Shown here: piece by piece, positions 8,437-16,932 of the stretch
Position numbering within the stretch: position 1 is the first letter of the stretch
Layout of the letters: every line of letters starts with the position of its first letter
Assembly (NCBI RefSeq): GCF_900142515.1
Contig: NZ_FRBC01000016.1
Location: 1-64,000, forward strand
From: Pseudoselenomonas ruminantium
Lineage (GTDB): Bacteria; Bacillota; Negativicutes; Selenomonadales; Selenomonadaceae
Direction: 5' to 3'
DNA: 64,000 bases
Made by a program: the position numbers and the translations under genes
Notes under the pieces: generated by a model
What the model was told of the DNA's origin: nothing
Databases searched by the model: none
What the model saw: the letters and a program-made list of their open reading frames with translations, nothing else

Positions 8437-9945
8437 ATGGCAGGAATGGTTTATTTAGTAGGAGCAGGTCCCGGAGATTACCGGCTTATCAGCATGAAGG
8501 CAGTGGATTGCCTCAAAATGGCAGACGTCGTGGTTTACGACCGTCTGGCGGATGACCGTATCTTGCGCTGGGCGCCGGAGGATGCCGAATACATCTATGT
8601 GGGCAAAGCCTCCAGCAACCACACCATGAAGCAGGAAGATATCAATCAGCTGCTGGTGGACAAGGCAAAAGAAGGCAAATGCGTCGTGCGCCTCAAGGGC
8701 GGTGATCCCTTTGTCTTCGGCCGGGGTGGCGAGGAAGGACTGTTGTTGCGGGAAAACAACCTGCCCTTCGAGATTGTGCCGGGCATCACGTCGGCCATTT
8801 CCGTGCCAGCCTATGCGGGCATTCCCGTGACCCATCGGGCCGTGGCCACATCATTTGCCGTGGTGACGGGGCATGAAGATCCCACCAAGGGCAAGAGCAA
8901 TATGCGCTGGGAGCATCTCTCTACCGGTGTGGATACGCTGGTATTCCTGATGGGCGTGGCCAATCTGCCGCATATCACGAGCAAGCTGATCGAGAACGGC
9001 CGCAGTGCCGATACACCAGCCGCTGTCATCCGCTGGGGCACCAAGCCGGAACAGCGTACGCTGATTACCACCGTGGGCAAGGCCGCCGAAGATGTGGCGA
9101 AAAACGGCATCAAGCCGCCCGCCATCTTTATCGTGGGCGAAGTGGTCAAGTTGCGCGACAGTCTGCAGTGGTTCGACAATCTCTCCCAGCGTCCGCTGTT
9201 CGGCAAGCGGATTCTCGTGACGCGGGCCCGCAGTCAGGCTTCCCAGCTGACGGCTAAGCTGGAGAATCTCGGGGCAGAGGTCATTGAGGCGCCGGCGATT
9301 TCGCTGGCTGACCCTGCGGATAACTATGCCGCACTGGACAAGGCCATTGGCCATGTGCAGGATTACCATTGGCTGATTTTCACCAGCGCCAATGGTGTAG
9401 GCCGTTTCTTTGCCCGCCTCTTTAAGGCGGATAAAGATGCCCGTGCGCTAGGCTATGCCAAGATTGCGGCTATCGGTTCAGCTACGGCAGAGAAACTCAA
9501 ACAGTACGGTATTGTGGCCGATGTTATCCCCGGTGAATACCGGGCTGAGGGCATTATTGAAGCTCTCAAGGGCAAACTGCCGCCTCATGCTAAGATCCTC
9601 ATTCCCCGGGCTGAGGAGGCAAGGGAAATCCTGCCGGAGAAACTCAGGGAAATGGGCGCAGAAGTCGAAGTCGCCGCCGCTTACCGCACGGTCTGCGGTC
9701 AGGTGGATGGCGAAGCGCTGGCCGCTGAAATCAAAGACGGTCAGTTCGATATGGTGACCTTCACGAGTTCTTCCACCGTAAAGAATCTGGTGGAAATCAT
9801 CGGTTCGGCAGATTTGCTCAAGGATGTCAAGACTGCCTGCATCGGCCCCATTACAGCCGAAACGGCCAAGTCCTTAGGGATTGAGCCGGATATTGTTGCC
9901 AAAGAATATACCATTGATGGCCTTGTGGAGGCTATCTGCAAATAA
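8437..9945 (+). CDS. CobA-HemD fusion: uroporphyrinogen-III methyltransferase / uroporphyrinogen-III synthase
   Basis: A 502-residue fused enzyme. Residues 1 to about 240 form the SAM-dependent uroporphyrinogen-III C-methyltransferase ([67 protein letters not shown]). From about residue 255 a HemD domain begins ([16 protein letters not shown], later [10 protein letters not shown]). It therefore cyclises hydroxymethylbilane and methylates the product to precorrin-2, the branch to siroheme and cobalamin. This fusion is common in Firmicutes. Start choice: the ATG at 8437 has AAGAG about 9 nt upstream, while the earlier ATG at 8428 directly abuts it. Confidence 0.95.
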   Translation: MAGMVYLVGAGPGDYRLISMKAVDCLKMADVVVYDRLADDRILRWAPEDAEYIYVGKASSNHTMKQEDINQLLVDKAKEGKCVVRLKGGDPFVFGRGGEEGLLLRENNLPFEIVPGITSAISVPAYAGIPVTHRAVATSFAVVTGHEDPTKGKSNMRWEHLSTGVDTLVFLMGVANLPHITSKLIENGRSADTPAAVIRWGTKPEQRTLITTVGKAAEDVAKNGIKPPAIFIVGEVVKLRDSLQWFDNLSQRPLFGKRILVTRARSQASQLTAKLENLGAEVIEAPAISLADPADNYAALDKAIGHVQDYHWLIFTSANGVGRFFARLFKADKDARALGYAKIAAIGSATAEKLKQYGIVADVIPGEYRAEGIIEALKGKLPPHAKILIPRAEEAREILPEKLREMGAEVEVAAAYRTVCGQVDGEALAAEIKDGQFDMVTFTSSSTVKNLVEIIGSADLLKDVKTACIGPITAETAKSLGIEPDIVAKEYTIDGLVEAICK

Positions 9946-9962
9946 TAGGAGATGTTATAGTC

Positions 9963-10949
9963 ATGTATGAACAGAAACTCCGTCCCCGCCGTATGCGCAT
10001 CAGCCCCGCTATGCGGGCTATGGTGCGGGAGACCAGCCTTTCGGTAAAGGATTTTGTCTATCCGCTGTTTGTTGTGCCGGGCGAAAAAGTCCGCGAGGAA
10101 ATTCCCTCCATGCCGGGCTGCTTCCATCTGTCCGTGGATGAAGCGGTCAAGACGGCCAAGGAATGCTGGGAATTGGGCATTCCGTCTGTGGAAGTCTTCG
10201 GCATTCCTGAATACAAGGATGCTGATGGTTCCAGTGCCTGGGATATGACCAGCCCTGTTCAGCGCGCCATCAAGGCCATCAAGGCTGAGGTGCCGGAACT
10301 TATGATTGTGGGCGATGTCTGCATGTGCGAATACACCGACCATGGTCACTGTGGCCATCTCGAAGGCCACTATGTGGATAACGACAAGACGCTGAAACTC
10401 CTGCAGAAGGTAGCCGTGTCCCAAGCCCAGTGCGGCGTGGATATCATCGCGCCTTCCGACATGATGGATGGCCGTGTGGCCGCCATTCGTGAAGCCTTGG
10501 ATGAAAATGGCTTCCAGAATGTCTCCATCATGAGCTATGCTGTGAAATACGCTTCGGGCTACTATGGGCCTTTCCGTGATGCCGCTGACAGTGCGCCGGC
10601 TTTCGGTGACCGTCGTCAGTATCAGATGGACCCGGCCAATGCCCATGAGGCTATCAAGGAAGTGGATCTCGATATTGCCGAAGGTGCCGATATCATCATG
10701 GTAAAACCCGCTTTGGCTTATCTGGATATCGTGCGTCAGGTGCGCGACCATATCCATCATCCTGTGGCGGTCTACAACGTCAGCGGTGAATATGCCATGG
10801 TCAAAGCGGCTGCTGCCAATGGCTGGATTGATGAGAAGCGCATCGTGATGGAAACCCTGCTGTCCATGAAGCGGGCTGGTGCCGATATCATCATCACCTA
10901 TCATGCCATGGATGTGGCTCGTTGGTTGAAGGAGGATGCAAATGCTTAA
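9963..10949 (+). CDS. hemB: porphobilinogen synthase (delta-aminolevulinate dehydratase)
   Basis: A 328-residue HemB that joins two 5-aminolevulinates into porphobilinogen. Visible signatures: LRPRRMRIS near the N-terminus, the metal-site cysteines and histidines in [14 protein letters not shown] (about residues 119-132), the Schiff-base region [18 protein letters not shown] and the [16 protein letters not shown] motif. The spacing of 17 nt behind the fused gene, with AGGAG upstream, and an 8-nt overlap with hemL place it inside the operon. Confidence 0.97.
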   Translation: MYEQKLRPRRMRISPAMRAMVRETSLSVKDFVYPLFVVPGEKVREEIPSMPGCFHLSVDEAVKTAKECWELGIPSVEVFGIPEYKDADGSSAWDMTSPVQRAIKAIKAEVPELMIVGDVCMCEYTDHGHCGHLEGHYVDNDKTLKLLQKVAVSQAQCGVDIIAPSDMMDGRVAAIREALDENGFQNVSIMSYAVKYASGYYGPFRDAADSAPAFGDRRQYQMDPANAHEAIKEVDLDIAEGADIIMVKPALAYLDIVRQVRDHIHHPVAVYNVSGEYAMVKAAAANGWIDEKRIVMETLLSMKRAGADIIITYHAMDVARWLKEDANA

Positions 10950-12255
10950 TCTGGAAAAATCTGCCGCCGCCTTTGCCGAGGCCAAGGAACTCATGCCTGG
11001 CGGCGTCAACAGCCCCGTGCGTTCCTATAAGAGCGTGGATTGCAATCCGCCCTTTATCGATCATGCTTTAGGGGATAAGATCTACGATATCGACGGCAAT
11101 GAATACATCGACTATGTGGGCTCCTGGGGGCCGATGGTCGTGGGCCATGCCCATCCCAAAGTCGTGAAGGCCCTGCAGGAAGCCGCCACCCGCGGCACGA
11201 GCTACGGTGCTCCCACCTGCATTGAATCGGAACTGGCCAAGCTGGTCATGGAAGTCTATCCTTCCATTGAGACCATCCGCATGGTCAACTCCGGCACCGA
11301 AGCCACCATGAGCGCTTTGCGCCTGGCGCGCGGCTATACGGGCCGGGAAAAGATCGTGAAGTTCATCGGCTGTTATCATGGCCACAGCGATAGTCTGCTG
11401 GTCAATGCCGGTTCCGGCATGGCCACCTTCGGCGTGCCGAGTTCGCCGGGCGTCACGAAGGGCACGGCGCAGGACACCATTTCCGTACCTTACAATGATG
11501 TGGAAGCCATCACGAAGGTCATGGATGAAGTGGGTGACGAGGTTGCCGCTGTTATCGTAGAGCCGGTGGCCGGCAATATGGGGCTTGTCCTGCCGCAGCA
11601 GGGTTATCTGCATAAACTGCGTGAACTCACGGAAAAGCATGGCGCTCTGCTGATTTTTGACGAAGTCATGTGTGGTTTCCGTGCGTCCTTGGGTGGTGCG
11701 CAGGCGGCTTATGGCATCACGCCGGATTTGACCTGTCTCGGCAAGATCATTGGCGGCGGCCTGCCCGTGGCGGCTTATGGCGGCCGCAAGGATATCATGG
11801 CCAAGGTTTCCCCGAGCGGCCCTGTCTATCAGGCGGGCACTCTCTCCGGCAATCCGCTGGCCATGACCGCAGGCCTGGCTACGCTGCAGATCATCACGGC
11901 TGAGCCGGAAGAAGGCAAGGCAGATTACAGCCGTGAGCTGACCCTTAAGACGAAGAAACTGCTCCTTGGCTGGTTGGAAAAGGCCAAGGAAGCCGGCGTC
12001 ACGATTCAGGCCCATCAGGCTGGTTCCATGTTCGGCATCTTCTTCAGCGATAAGGATGTGCTGAACTATGAGGATTCCTGCAACGCCGACCAGGAGAAGT
12101 TCAAAGTCTGGTTCAAGGCCATGCTGGAGCAGGGGATCTATCTTGCGCCCTCCCAGTTCGAAACCCTCTTCATGAGCGGTGCACATACAGATGAAGACAT
12201 CAATCGTACCATTGCTGCAGCCGAAATTGCCTTTGCCAAAGTGGCCGCAATGTGA
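10942..12255 (+). CDS. hemL: glutamate-1-semialdehyde 2,1-aminomutase
   Basis: A 437-residue class-III aminotransferase-fold enzyme making 5-aminolevulinate from glutamate-1-semialdehyde. Motifs: [15 protein letters not shown] at the N-terminus, [28 protein letters not shown], and the PLP lysine in [18 protein letters not shown]. The ATG at 10942 is preferred over 10936 because GGAGG ends 6 nt before it and directly abuts the earlier ATG. Last gene of the tetrapyrrole cluster; a separate promoter begins 24 nt after its stop. Confidence 0.97.
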   Translation: MLNLEKSAAAFAEAKELMPGGVNSPVRSYKSVDCNPPFIDHALGDKIYDIDGNEYIDYVGSWGPMVVGHAHPKVVKALQEAATRGTSYGAPTCIESELAKLVMEVYPSIETIRMVNSGTEATMSALRLARGYTGREKIVKFIGCYHGHSDSLLVNAGSGMATFGVPSSPGVTKGTAQDTISVPYNDVEAITKVMDEVGDEVAAVIVEPVAGNMGLVLPQQGYLHKLRELTEKHGALLIFDEVMCGFRASLGGAQAAYGITPDLTCLGKIIGGGLPVAAYGGRKDIMAKVSPSGPVYQAGTLSGNPLAMTAGLATLQIITAEPEEGKADYSRELTLKTKKLLLGWLEKAKEAGVTIQAHQAGSMFGIFFSDKDVLNYEDSCNADQEKFKVWFKAMLEQGIYLAPSQFETLFMSGAHTDEDINRTIAAAEIAFAKVAAM

Positions 12256-12279
12256 CAAAAAGATAAATTTTCTAATAAA

Positions 12280-12308
12280 TTGACATATGTCCTGTTTTTT
12301 GCTATCCT
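12280..12308 (+). promoter_or_regulatory. promoter of the purine riboswitch and permease
   Basis: A consensus TTGACA (12280-12285) and TATCCT (12303-12308) are separated by 17 bp and lie just upstream of the aptamer. Confidence 0.85.
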
Positions 12309-12319
12309 GTTATCGTTAA

Positions 12320-12393
12320 TTTCTTGTATAAGCCCATTGATATGGTATGGGCGTTTCTACAGGCAACCGTAAATTGTCATAGTCTACAAGAAG
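12320..12393 (+). ncRNA. purine riboswitch aptamer, guanine class
   Basis: P1 pairs TTCTTGTA (12321-12328) with TACAAGAA (12385-12392). P2 is GCCCA/TGGGC with the conserved TTGATATGG loop, the J2/3 segment is GTTTCTAC, and P3 is GGCAA/TTGTC with the conserved CCGTAAA loop. The base just before the 3' strand of P1 is C (12384), the position that selects guanine or hypoxanthine; a T there would mean adenine. The gene downstream is a purine permease, as expected. Confidence 0.95.
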
Positions 12394-12396
12394 AAC

Positions 12397-12431
12397 GAAG
12401 TATTTATGGACATCAATAAAGCTTCTTTTTT
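12397..12431 (+). terminator. riboswitch-controlled intrinsic terminator
   Basis: GAAG...TTTAT pairs with ATAAA...CTTC, followed by TTTTTT. A competing antiterminator is visible: 12387-12400, which includes the 3' strand of P1, can pair with 12422-12435 in a 14-bp helix with one mismatch and one G-U. Ligand binding stabilises P1 and so should allow the terminator, giving an OFF switch. Confidence 0.85.
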
Positions 12432-12485
12432 CTTGGCGGATTATGATAAATGGTCGGCCTAAGAAAGAGGAGGCTTTTATTTTTT

Positions 12486-13817
12486 ATGCAAGTGCAAGCA
12501 AGTCCGTCTTTCCTGGAGCGCTTCTTTAAGCTGCGGGAAAAGGAAACCACGGTGCGGACGGAAATCATCGCTGGTTTCACCACCTTTATCGCTCTGGCGT
12601 ACATCATGTTCGTCAACCCGAACATCCTCGCGGATGCCGGTGTCCCCAAAGAGGCGGCCATCGCATCCACCATCTGGATCGCGGCGCTCTCCACGATGAT
12701 GATGGGCGTGTTCGCCAATTACCCGGTGGCGCTGGCACCGGGCATGGGCCTTAATGCGTTCTTTGCTTACTACGTCTGTGGTGTGTTAGGACTCCACTGG
12801 ACGGTGGCTCTGGGTGCGGTATTTTTCTCTGGTTTGCTGTTTTTGATCCTGACCATCAGCCATGTGCGTCAGGCCATCATCAATGCCGTACCGCAGAATC
12901 TGCGCGTGGCTATCGGTGTGGGTATCGGTCTGTTTATCGCGTTTATCGGTCTCAAGGGTACGGGACTCATTGTCAGTGATCCTGCGACCTTTATCACCCT
13001 GGGCAATATCACGAAGCCGGAAACGGCATTGTCTCTGTTTGGCCTGATCGTTACGGGAGTGCTTATGGCCCGGGAAATTCAAGGGGCAATCCTCATTGGT
13101 ATTATTGCTACCACGGTCTTGGCTATGGTGCTGGGGTATGCGCCGGTGCCGCACAGTTTTGCCGATGTCATCAGCACATCCTTGCCGCATATGGGCGAGA
13201 CTTTTGGCAAGCTTGATATCGTTGGTGCCTGGAATTATGGCATTGTCTCCATTATCTTTACGTTCACGGTGGTAGAACTTTTTGATAATATGGGTACGCT
13301 GATTGGACTCACGTCCAAGGCCAAGATGGTCAAGCCCGATGGCAAGATTGAAAATCTTGACCGGGCTCTTAATACCGATGCAGTAGGTACGATTTTTTCT
13401 GCTATCTTTGGTACTTCTACCGTAACTTCTTACATTGAAAGTGCTACGGGAATTGCTGCTGGTGGCAAGACGGGGCTCACGGCAGTGACGGTAGCGGTAT
13501 TGTTCCTCGTCTCCCTGCTGTTTGCACCGTTGATTGGTCTGGTGCCGGGGTATGCTACGGCTCCGCCGCTTATTTTGGTCGGTGCGCTTATGATGTCGGA
13601 TGTGGAAAAAGTAAATTTTGCTGACTTTACCGACGGGTTGCCGGCATTTTTGACAATCATCATGATGCCGCTGACCTCGTCCATTGCCAATGGTTTTGCT
13701 TTTGGGTTCATCAGCTACGCCTTCATGAAGACCTTGTCCAATCGTCCTCGTGAAGTCAGCCCGATTATGTGGCTTGTGAGCATATCCTTTATGATCAATC
13801 TCTTTATGCGTTCCTGA
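12486..13817 (+). CDS. NCS2-family (AzgA/PbuG type) purine permease
   Basis: A 443-residue inner-membrane transporter with about 12-14 membrane segments, probably a proton symporter for guanine, hypoxanthine or adenine. Family signatures: KLREKETTVRTEIIAGFTTFIALAYI at the N-terminus (read in parts), VNPNILADAG, ALAPGMGLNAFFAY (about residues 90-103), and the later GTLIGLTSKAKM and GTSTVTSYIESATGIAAGGKTGL. The ATG at 12486 follows AGAGGAGG by 12 nt; an alternative in-frame ATG at 12450 would add 12 basic and hydrophobic residues. Its expression should fall when guanine is plentiful, through the riboswitch upstream. Confidence 0.93.
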   Translation: MQVQASPSFLERFFKLREKETTVRTEIIAGFTTFIALAYIMFVNPNILADAGVPKEAAIASTIWIAALSTMMMGVFANYPVALAPGMGLNAFFAYYVCGVLGLHWTVALGAVFFSGLLFLILTISHVRQAIINAVPQNLRVAIGVGIGLFIAFIGLKGTGLIVSDPATFITLGNITKPETALSLFGLIVTGVLMAREIQGAILIGIIATTVLAMVLGYAPVPHSFADVISTSLPHMGETFGKLDIVGAWNYGIVSIIFTFTVVELFDNMGTLIGLTSKAKMVKPDGKIENLDRALNTDAVGTIFSAIFGTSTVTSYIESATGIAAGGKTGLTAVTVAVLFLVSLLFAPLIGLVPGYATAPPLILVGALMMSDVEKVNFADFTDGLPAFLTIIMMPLTSSIANGFAFGFISYAFMKTLSNRPREVSPIMWLVSISFMINLFMRS

Positions 13818-13832
13818 TTGCGCCATATACAA

Positions 13833-13858
13833 GCCTTCCCTGCGGGGAGGGCTTTTTT
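13833..13858 (+). terminator. intrinsic terminator after the purine permease
   Basis: GCCTTCCC / GGGAGGGC stem with one G-U pair and a 4-nt loop, then TTTTTT. Confidence 0.88.
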
Positions 13859-13876
13859 GTGGTTGGAAATAAAACA

Positions 13877-13904
13877 AGCCCGGCTTTCCAAAGAAAGTCA
13901 GGCT
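13877..13904. repeat. imperfect hairpin downstream of the purine permease
   Basis: A 12-position stem with one A-C mismatch and a CAAA loop (AGCCCGGCTTTC against GAAAGTCAGGCT). No U-tract follows. Role unknown; the stretch 13905-13998 shows nothing else that I can support. Confidence 0.4.
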
Positions 13905-13998
13905 GCTTAGGACAGCAGGCTGGTTAGGCCTCTGTTTCCTCATGGGCGTACTGTGAAACCTATCGCAAAAATATTCTTCGCCAGTCACAGGATTTTCC

Positions 13999-14027
13999 TT
14001 GACAACCCACCGTGCCTATGCTACTAT
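13999..14027 (+). promoter_or_regulatory. promoter of the rplU-prp-rpmA operon
   Basis: TTGACA (13999-14004) and TACTAT (14022-14027) with a 17-bp spacer. Confidence 0.8.
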
Positions 14028-14033
14028 TACTAA

Positions 14034-14155
14034 CTGTAGGCGCATGTAGTGCGTCTGATTTGGGTTTTAAAGCCCATCCCCAACCGCACAGCGGGGCTCG
14101 TAAAACAGCCATTTGGGGCTGTGCCGTAGCTGGCGAGTAATCTTTTAGGGAGGTG
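14034..14155 (+). promoter_or_regulatory. structured leader upstream of rplU (possible L21 leader)
   Basis: The roughly 120-nt untranslated leader holds several helices: GGGTTT/AAAGCCC with a short loop at 14063-14076 and ACAGCC/GGCTGT at 14106-14123, plus G- and C-rich arms around 14080-14100. Firmicutes rplU operons commonly carry an autoregulatory L21 leader. I infer that role from position and structure; I could not match the Rfam consensus base by base. Confidence 0.55.
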
Positions 14156-14160
14156 TTTTC

Positions 14161-14472
14161 ATGTACGCAATTATCAAAACTGGTGGCAAGCAGTACAAAG
14201 TCGCTGAAGGTGATGTAATCATGGTGGAGAAGCTCTCCGCTGCTGAAGGCGAAGCTGTAGTGTTTGACGAAGTTCTGACGGTAGTAAACGACGGTGATGT
14301 CAAAGTTGGCAAGCCGGTTGTTGAAGGTGCCAAGGTAACGGGCAAGGTTGAAGCTCAGGGCAAGGACAAGAAGATTCTGGTCTTCAAGTACAAGGCTAAG
14401 AGCAACTACCGCAAACGTCAGGGTCATCGTCAGCCGTTCACGAAGGTTGTTATCGAAAAGATCGAAGCTTAA
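14161..14472 (+). CDS. rplU: 50S ribosomal protein L21
   Basis: A 103-residue L21 of standard length: [18 protein letters not shown] at the N-terminus and [19 protein letters not shown] near the C-terminus (about residues 77-95). GGGAGGTG stands 6 nt before the ATG. It is the first gene of the typical Firmicutes order rplU-prp-rpmA, behind a strong promoter and a structured leader. Confidence 0.98.
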   Translation: MYAIIKTGGKQYKVAEGDVIMVEKLSAAEGEAVVFDEVLTVVNDGDVKVGKPVVEGAKVTGKVEAQGKDKKILVFKYKAKSNYRKRQGHRQPFTKVVIEKIEA

Positions 14473-14475
14473 TCC

Positions 14476-14784
14476 ATGATTAAGGTGAAAATCTTTAAAG
14501 AGCCAGCGGGACGTATCGTTGGCTTTGAAGTTGCCGGCCATAGTGGCACGGCAGAGCATGGTCAGGACATTGTCTGTGCAGGAGTTTCTTCCTTGACGCA
14601 GACGGCGCTTTTGGGACTCGGCGAGCATCTGCATCGCGACTTGGATTATTCCGTAGCGAGTGGACAGCTCAAGGTGAGGCTCAAAGGGGCTCCTGATGAA
14701 CTGACCGAGGCGATTTTACAAACAATGCTTCTAGGGCTGATGGAGATCGAGAAGCTCAGTCCAGAAGGTGTACGCATCATTTAA
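14476..14784 (+). CDS. prp: ribosomal-processing cysteine protease Prp
   Basis: A 102-residue protein of the YsxB/Prp family. The catalytic pair is visible as H22 in [20 protein letters not shown] (first part) and C34 in the same stretch. Prp removes the N-terminal extension of L27 in Firmicutes, a step needed for ribosome function. The downstream rpmA does encode such an extension. The gene starts 3 nt after rplU and runs to within 20 nt of the rpmA start. Confidence 0.93.
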   Translation: MIKVKIFKEPAGRIVGFEVAGHSGTAEHGQDIVCAGVSSLTQTALLGLGEHLHRDLDYSVASGQLKVRLKGAPDELTEAILQTMLLGLMEIEKLSPEGVRII

Positions 14785-14803
14785 AGCGGCGGAGGTGAAT
14801 TTG

Positions 14804-15094
14804 ATGTTTACTTTTGATTTGCAGTTGTTCGCACATAAAAAGGGTGTTAGCTCCACGCGTAACGGTCGTGACAGCCATTCCAAGCGCCTTGGCGTTAAGG
14901 AACAGGCTGGTACGGTTGTAACGGCTGGCAGCATTCTGGTTCGTCAGCGCGGCACGCACTTCCATCCGGGCCACAACGTTGGTATCGGTAAGGATGATAC
15001 CCTGTTCGCAAAGGTTGCCGGCAAGGTTGCTTTCGAGCGCAAAGGCCGCTACCAGCGTCAGGTCAGCGTTTATACGGCTGAAGAAGCTATGTAA
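14804..15094 (+). CDS. rpmA: 50S ribosomal protein L27 with a Prp-cleavable N-terminus
   Basis: A 96-residue L27 ([21 protein letters not shown], read from A10; later [20 protein letters not shown]). The first nine residues, MFTFDLQLF, match the Firmicutes extension that Prp cuts off after the Phe to expose the mature N-terminus near the peptidyl-transferase centre. The ATG at 14804 has GGAGGTG 6 nt upstream; a longer in-frame reading from 14768 lies inside prp and lacks support. Confidence 0.97.
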   Translation: MFTFDLQLFAHKKGVSSTRNGRDSHSKRLGVKEQAGTVVTAGSILVRQRGTHFHPGHNVGIGKDDTLFAKVAGKVAFERKGRYQRQVSVYTAEEAM

Positions 15095-15105
15095 GACATA
15101 TAAGG

Positions 15106-15131
15106 ATACCTGCGCTCTTTAGCGCAGGTAT
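15106..15131 (+). terminator. hairpin after rpmA
   Basis: An 11-bp perfect stem (ATACCTGCGCT / AGCGCAGGTAT) with a CTTT loop, followed by a T-rich stretch. Probable terminator. Confidence 0.7.
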
Positions 15132-15170
15132 TGTTATATTATAAGGAACGGCGTTAGGTTGCGTTGTAGT

Positions 15171-15222
15171 GCATAAAGGCAAGAGCCGGTATTGAACGCA
15201 ATGCCGGCTCTTGCCTTTGTGT
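15171..15222. repeat. very long hairpin between rpmA and obgE
   Basis: The arms AAAGGCAAGAGCCGG (15175-15189) and CCGGCTCTTGCCTTT (15204-15218) are perfect complements. With G-U pairs the stem grows to about 24 bp and closes on AACG. No U-tract of note follows, so it may be a bidirectional terminator or an extragenic palindrome. Confidence 0.65.
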
Positions 15223-15240
15223 ATTGCAAATGCGTGGTGA

Positions 15241-15267
15241 TACTTTTCTTTGGTGCAAAGAAAAGTA
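15241..15267. repeat. TACTTTTCTTT palindrome before obgE
   Basis: An 11-bp perfect inverted repeat (TACTTTTCTTT / AAAGAAAAGTA) with a 5-nt loop, 33 nt upstream of obgE. It is A/T-rich, so it may be an operator or extragenic palindrome rather than a terminator. Confidence 0.5.
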
Positions 15268-15299
15268 CGAATTGACATTATATAAAAGATGGAGGAAAT

Positions 15300-16580
15300 A
15301 TGCAGTTTATCGATAGAACCCGCGTTATCGTGAAGGCCGGTGATGGCGGTCATGGTAAGTCGGCTTTCAGAAGAGAGAAGTTTGTGCCGAAAGGCGGCCC
15401 GTCTGGTGGCGATGGCGGCCGGGGTGGCGATGTCATTTTTGTCGTTGACCAGAACATGAATACCCTGCTGGACTTCCGTTTCCATCGGAAATTCACGGCC
15501 AAGAATGGTGAGAACGGGGACATCAAGAATCAGTATGGTGCCAATGCACCGGCTTGCTATGTGAAGGTACCGCCCGGAACGATCGTGAAGGACGAGGCTA
15601 CGGGCAAGGTGTTGGCTGACCTGACAGAAATCGGTCAGGAGGCGGTGGTCTGCAAGGGCGGCCGCGGAGGCCGTGGCAATGCGAAGTTTGCCAACTCCGC
15701 CAACCGCACGCCGACCTTTGCCGAATTCGGTGAACCGGGTGAAGCCAAGAATTTGATTCTGGAATTGAAGCTTTTGGCTGATGTTGGTCTGGTAGGCTAT
15801 CCGAGTGTAGGCAAATCCAGTCTCGTGGCCAGCTGTTCGGCTGCTCGTCCGGAGATTGCAGAGTATCATTTCACGACGATTACGCCGGTGCTCGGTGTGG
15901 TCAAGACGGACTATGAGAAGAGCTTTGTCATGGCGGATATTCCCGGTTTGATTGAAGGCGCCGCTGATGGTGTGGGCCTTGGTCATGACTTCCTGCGCCA
16001 TGTGGAGCGCACGAAGCTGATCCTGCACATCGTGGACGCTTCGGGGCTCGAAGGCCGTGACCCCATTGATGATTACTACAAGATCAATGCGGAGCTCAAG
16101 AAATACAGCGAGAAAATTGCCCGCCGCACGCAGGTGCTGGTGGCCAATAAGATTGACCTGCCGGAAGCGCAGGAAAATCTGCCGCGTCTGCAGAAGCTGG
16201 CGGAGGAGAATGGCTTGAAGTTCTTTGCCATTTCTGCAGCTACCCGTGAGGGCGTGCAGGAGCTCATCGATTATACCGGCGAATGGCTCGACAATTATGT
16301 AGAAGAGCCGGAGACGGAAGATGAAGTCGTGGTCTATGACGAGAATGAGGAAGACCCGGACAAGATTACCATCACCCGCAATATCAGCGGTGAACTCGTG
16401 GTATCCGGCCAGAATATCGAGAAGCTCGTGAAGATGACCAACTTCCTCAACGATGAAGCCGTGCGCCGCTTTCAGTACATCTGGCGCATCAAGAATCTCG
16501 ATGAGAAGCTGCGGGAAAAGGGTGCCAAAGAGGGCGACACCATCCATATCGGCGAGATGGAATTTGAATTCCGCGATTAA
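15300..16580 (+). CDS. obgE: Obg-family GTPase (ObgE/CgtA)
   Basis: A 426-residue GTPase acting in 50S ribosome assembly and stress signalling. The Gly-rich Obg fold (residues 1-158) shows GGDGGRGGDVIF. The G domain follows with the P-loop GYPSVGKSSL (G1), the FTTITP switch, DIPGLIEGA (G3) and NKIDLPEA (G4). The C-terminal OCT domain (about 345-426) is that of the Firmicutes/Obg type. GGAGGAAAT precedes the ATG. It heads the run obgE-yhbY-proB-proA. Confidence 0.97.
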   Translation: MQFIDRTRVIVKAGDGGHGKSAFRREKFVPKGGPSGGDGGRGGDVIFVVDQNMNTLLDFRFHRKFTAKNGENGDIKNQYGANAPACYVKVPPGTIVKDEATGKVLADLTEIGQEAVVCKGGRGGRGNAKFANSANRTPTFAEFGEPGEAKNLILELKLLADVGLVGYPSVGKSSLVASCSAARPEIAEYHFTTITPVLGVVKTDYEKSFVMADIPGLIEGAADGVGLGHDFLRHVERTKLILHIVDASGLEGRDPIDDYYKINAELKKYSEKIARRTQVLVANKIDLPEAQENLPRLQKLAEENGLKFFAISAATREGVQELIDYTGEWLDNYVEEPETEDEVVVYDENEEDPDKITITRNISGELVVSGQNIEKLVKMTNFLNDEAVRRFQYIWRIKNLDEKLREKGAKEGDTIHIGEMEFEFRD

Positions 16581-16610
16581 GATAAGTAAGGAAATACGGA
16601 GGATACCAAT

Positions 16611-16913
16611 TTGTTAAGAAATTCATTGACGGGCAAGCAGAAGAGCTTTTTGCGCTCCATGGGCCAGAAGCTGGAACCGGTGGTCATGATGGGCAAGGAA
16701 GGGGTTACCCCCACGGTCGTAGAAGCTGCTCGGGAAGCCATCAAGAAACGTGAACTGATCAAAGTGCGTGTATTGCAGAACTGCATGGAAGAGCCGGAAG
16801 ATGCCATCACGATGCTGGCGGAACGTGCCGATGTGAACCTCGTGCAGATTATCGGCCGCAACGGTCTGCTGTTCAAGCGCAACTACGACAAGCCGAAAAT
16901 CGAACTGCCGTAA
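16611..16913 (+). CDS. yhbY: YhbY-family (CRM domain) ribosome-assembly RNA-binding protein
   Basis: A 100-residue single CRM-domain protein: LTGKQKSFLRSMGQKLEPVVMMGKEG (read in parts), and the QIIGRNGLLFKRNY end. Family members bind pre-50S particles. The start is TTG at 16611 with CGGAGG 8 nt upstream. The position directly behind obgE, a ribosome-assembly GTPase, fits the role. Confidence 0.93.
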   Translation: MLRNSLTGKQKSFLRSMGQKLEPVVMMGKEGVTPTVVEAAREAIKKRELIKVRVLQNCMEEPEDAITMLAERADVNLVQIIGRNGLLFKRNYDKPKIELP

Positions 16914-16932
16914 TATAATCGGAGGCAAAACC

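Noticed and set aside
12786..13988. 400-codon open frame on the minus strand opposite the purine permease
   Set aside because: It is an Arg/His/Gln-rich antisense shadow of a transporter gene whose family is clear, and it runs through the terminator after that gene.
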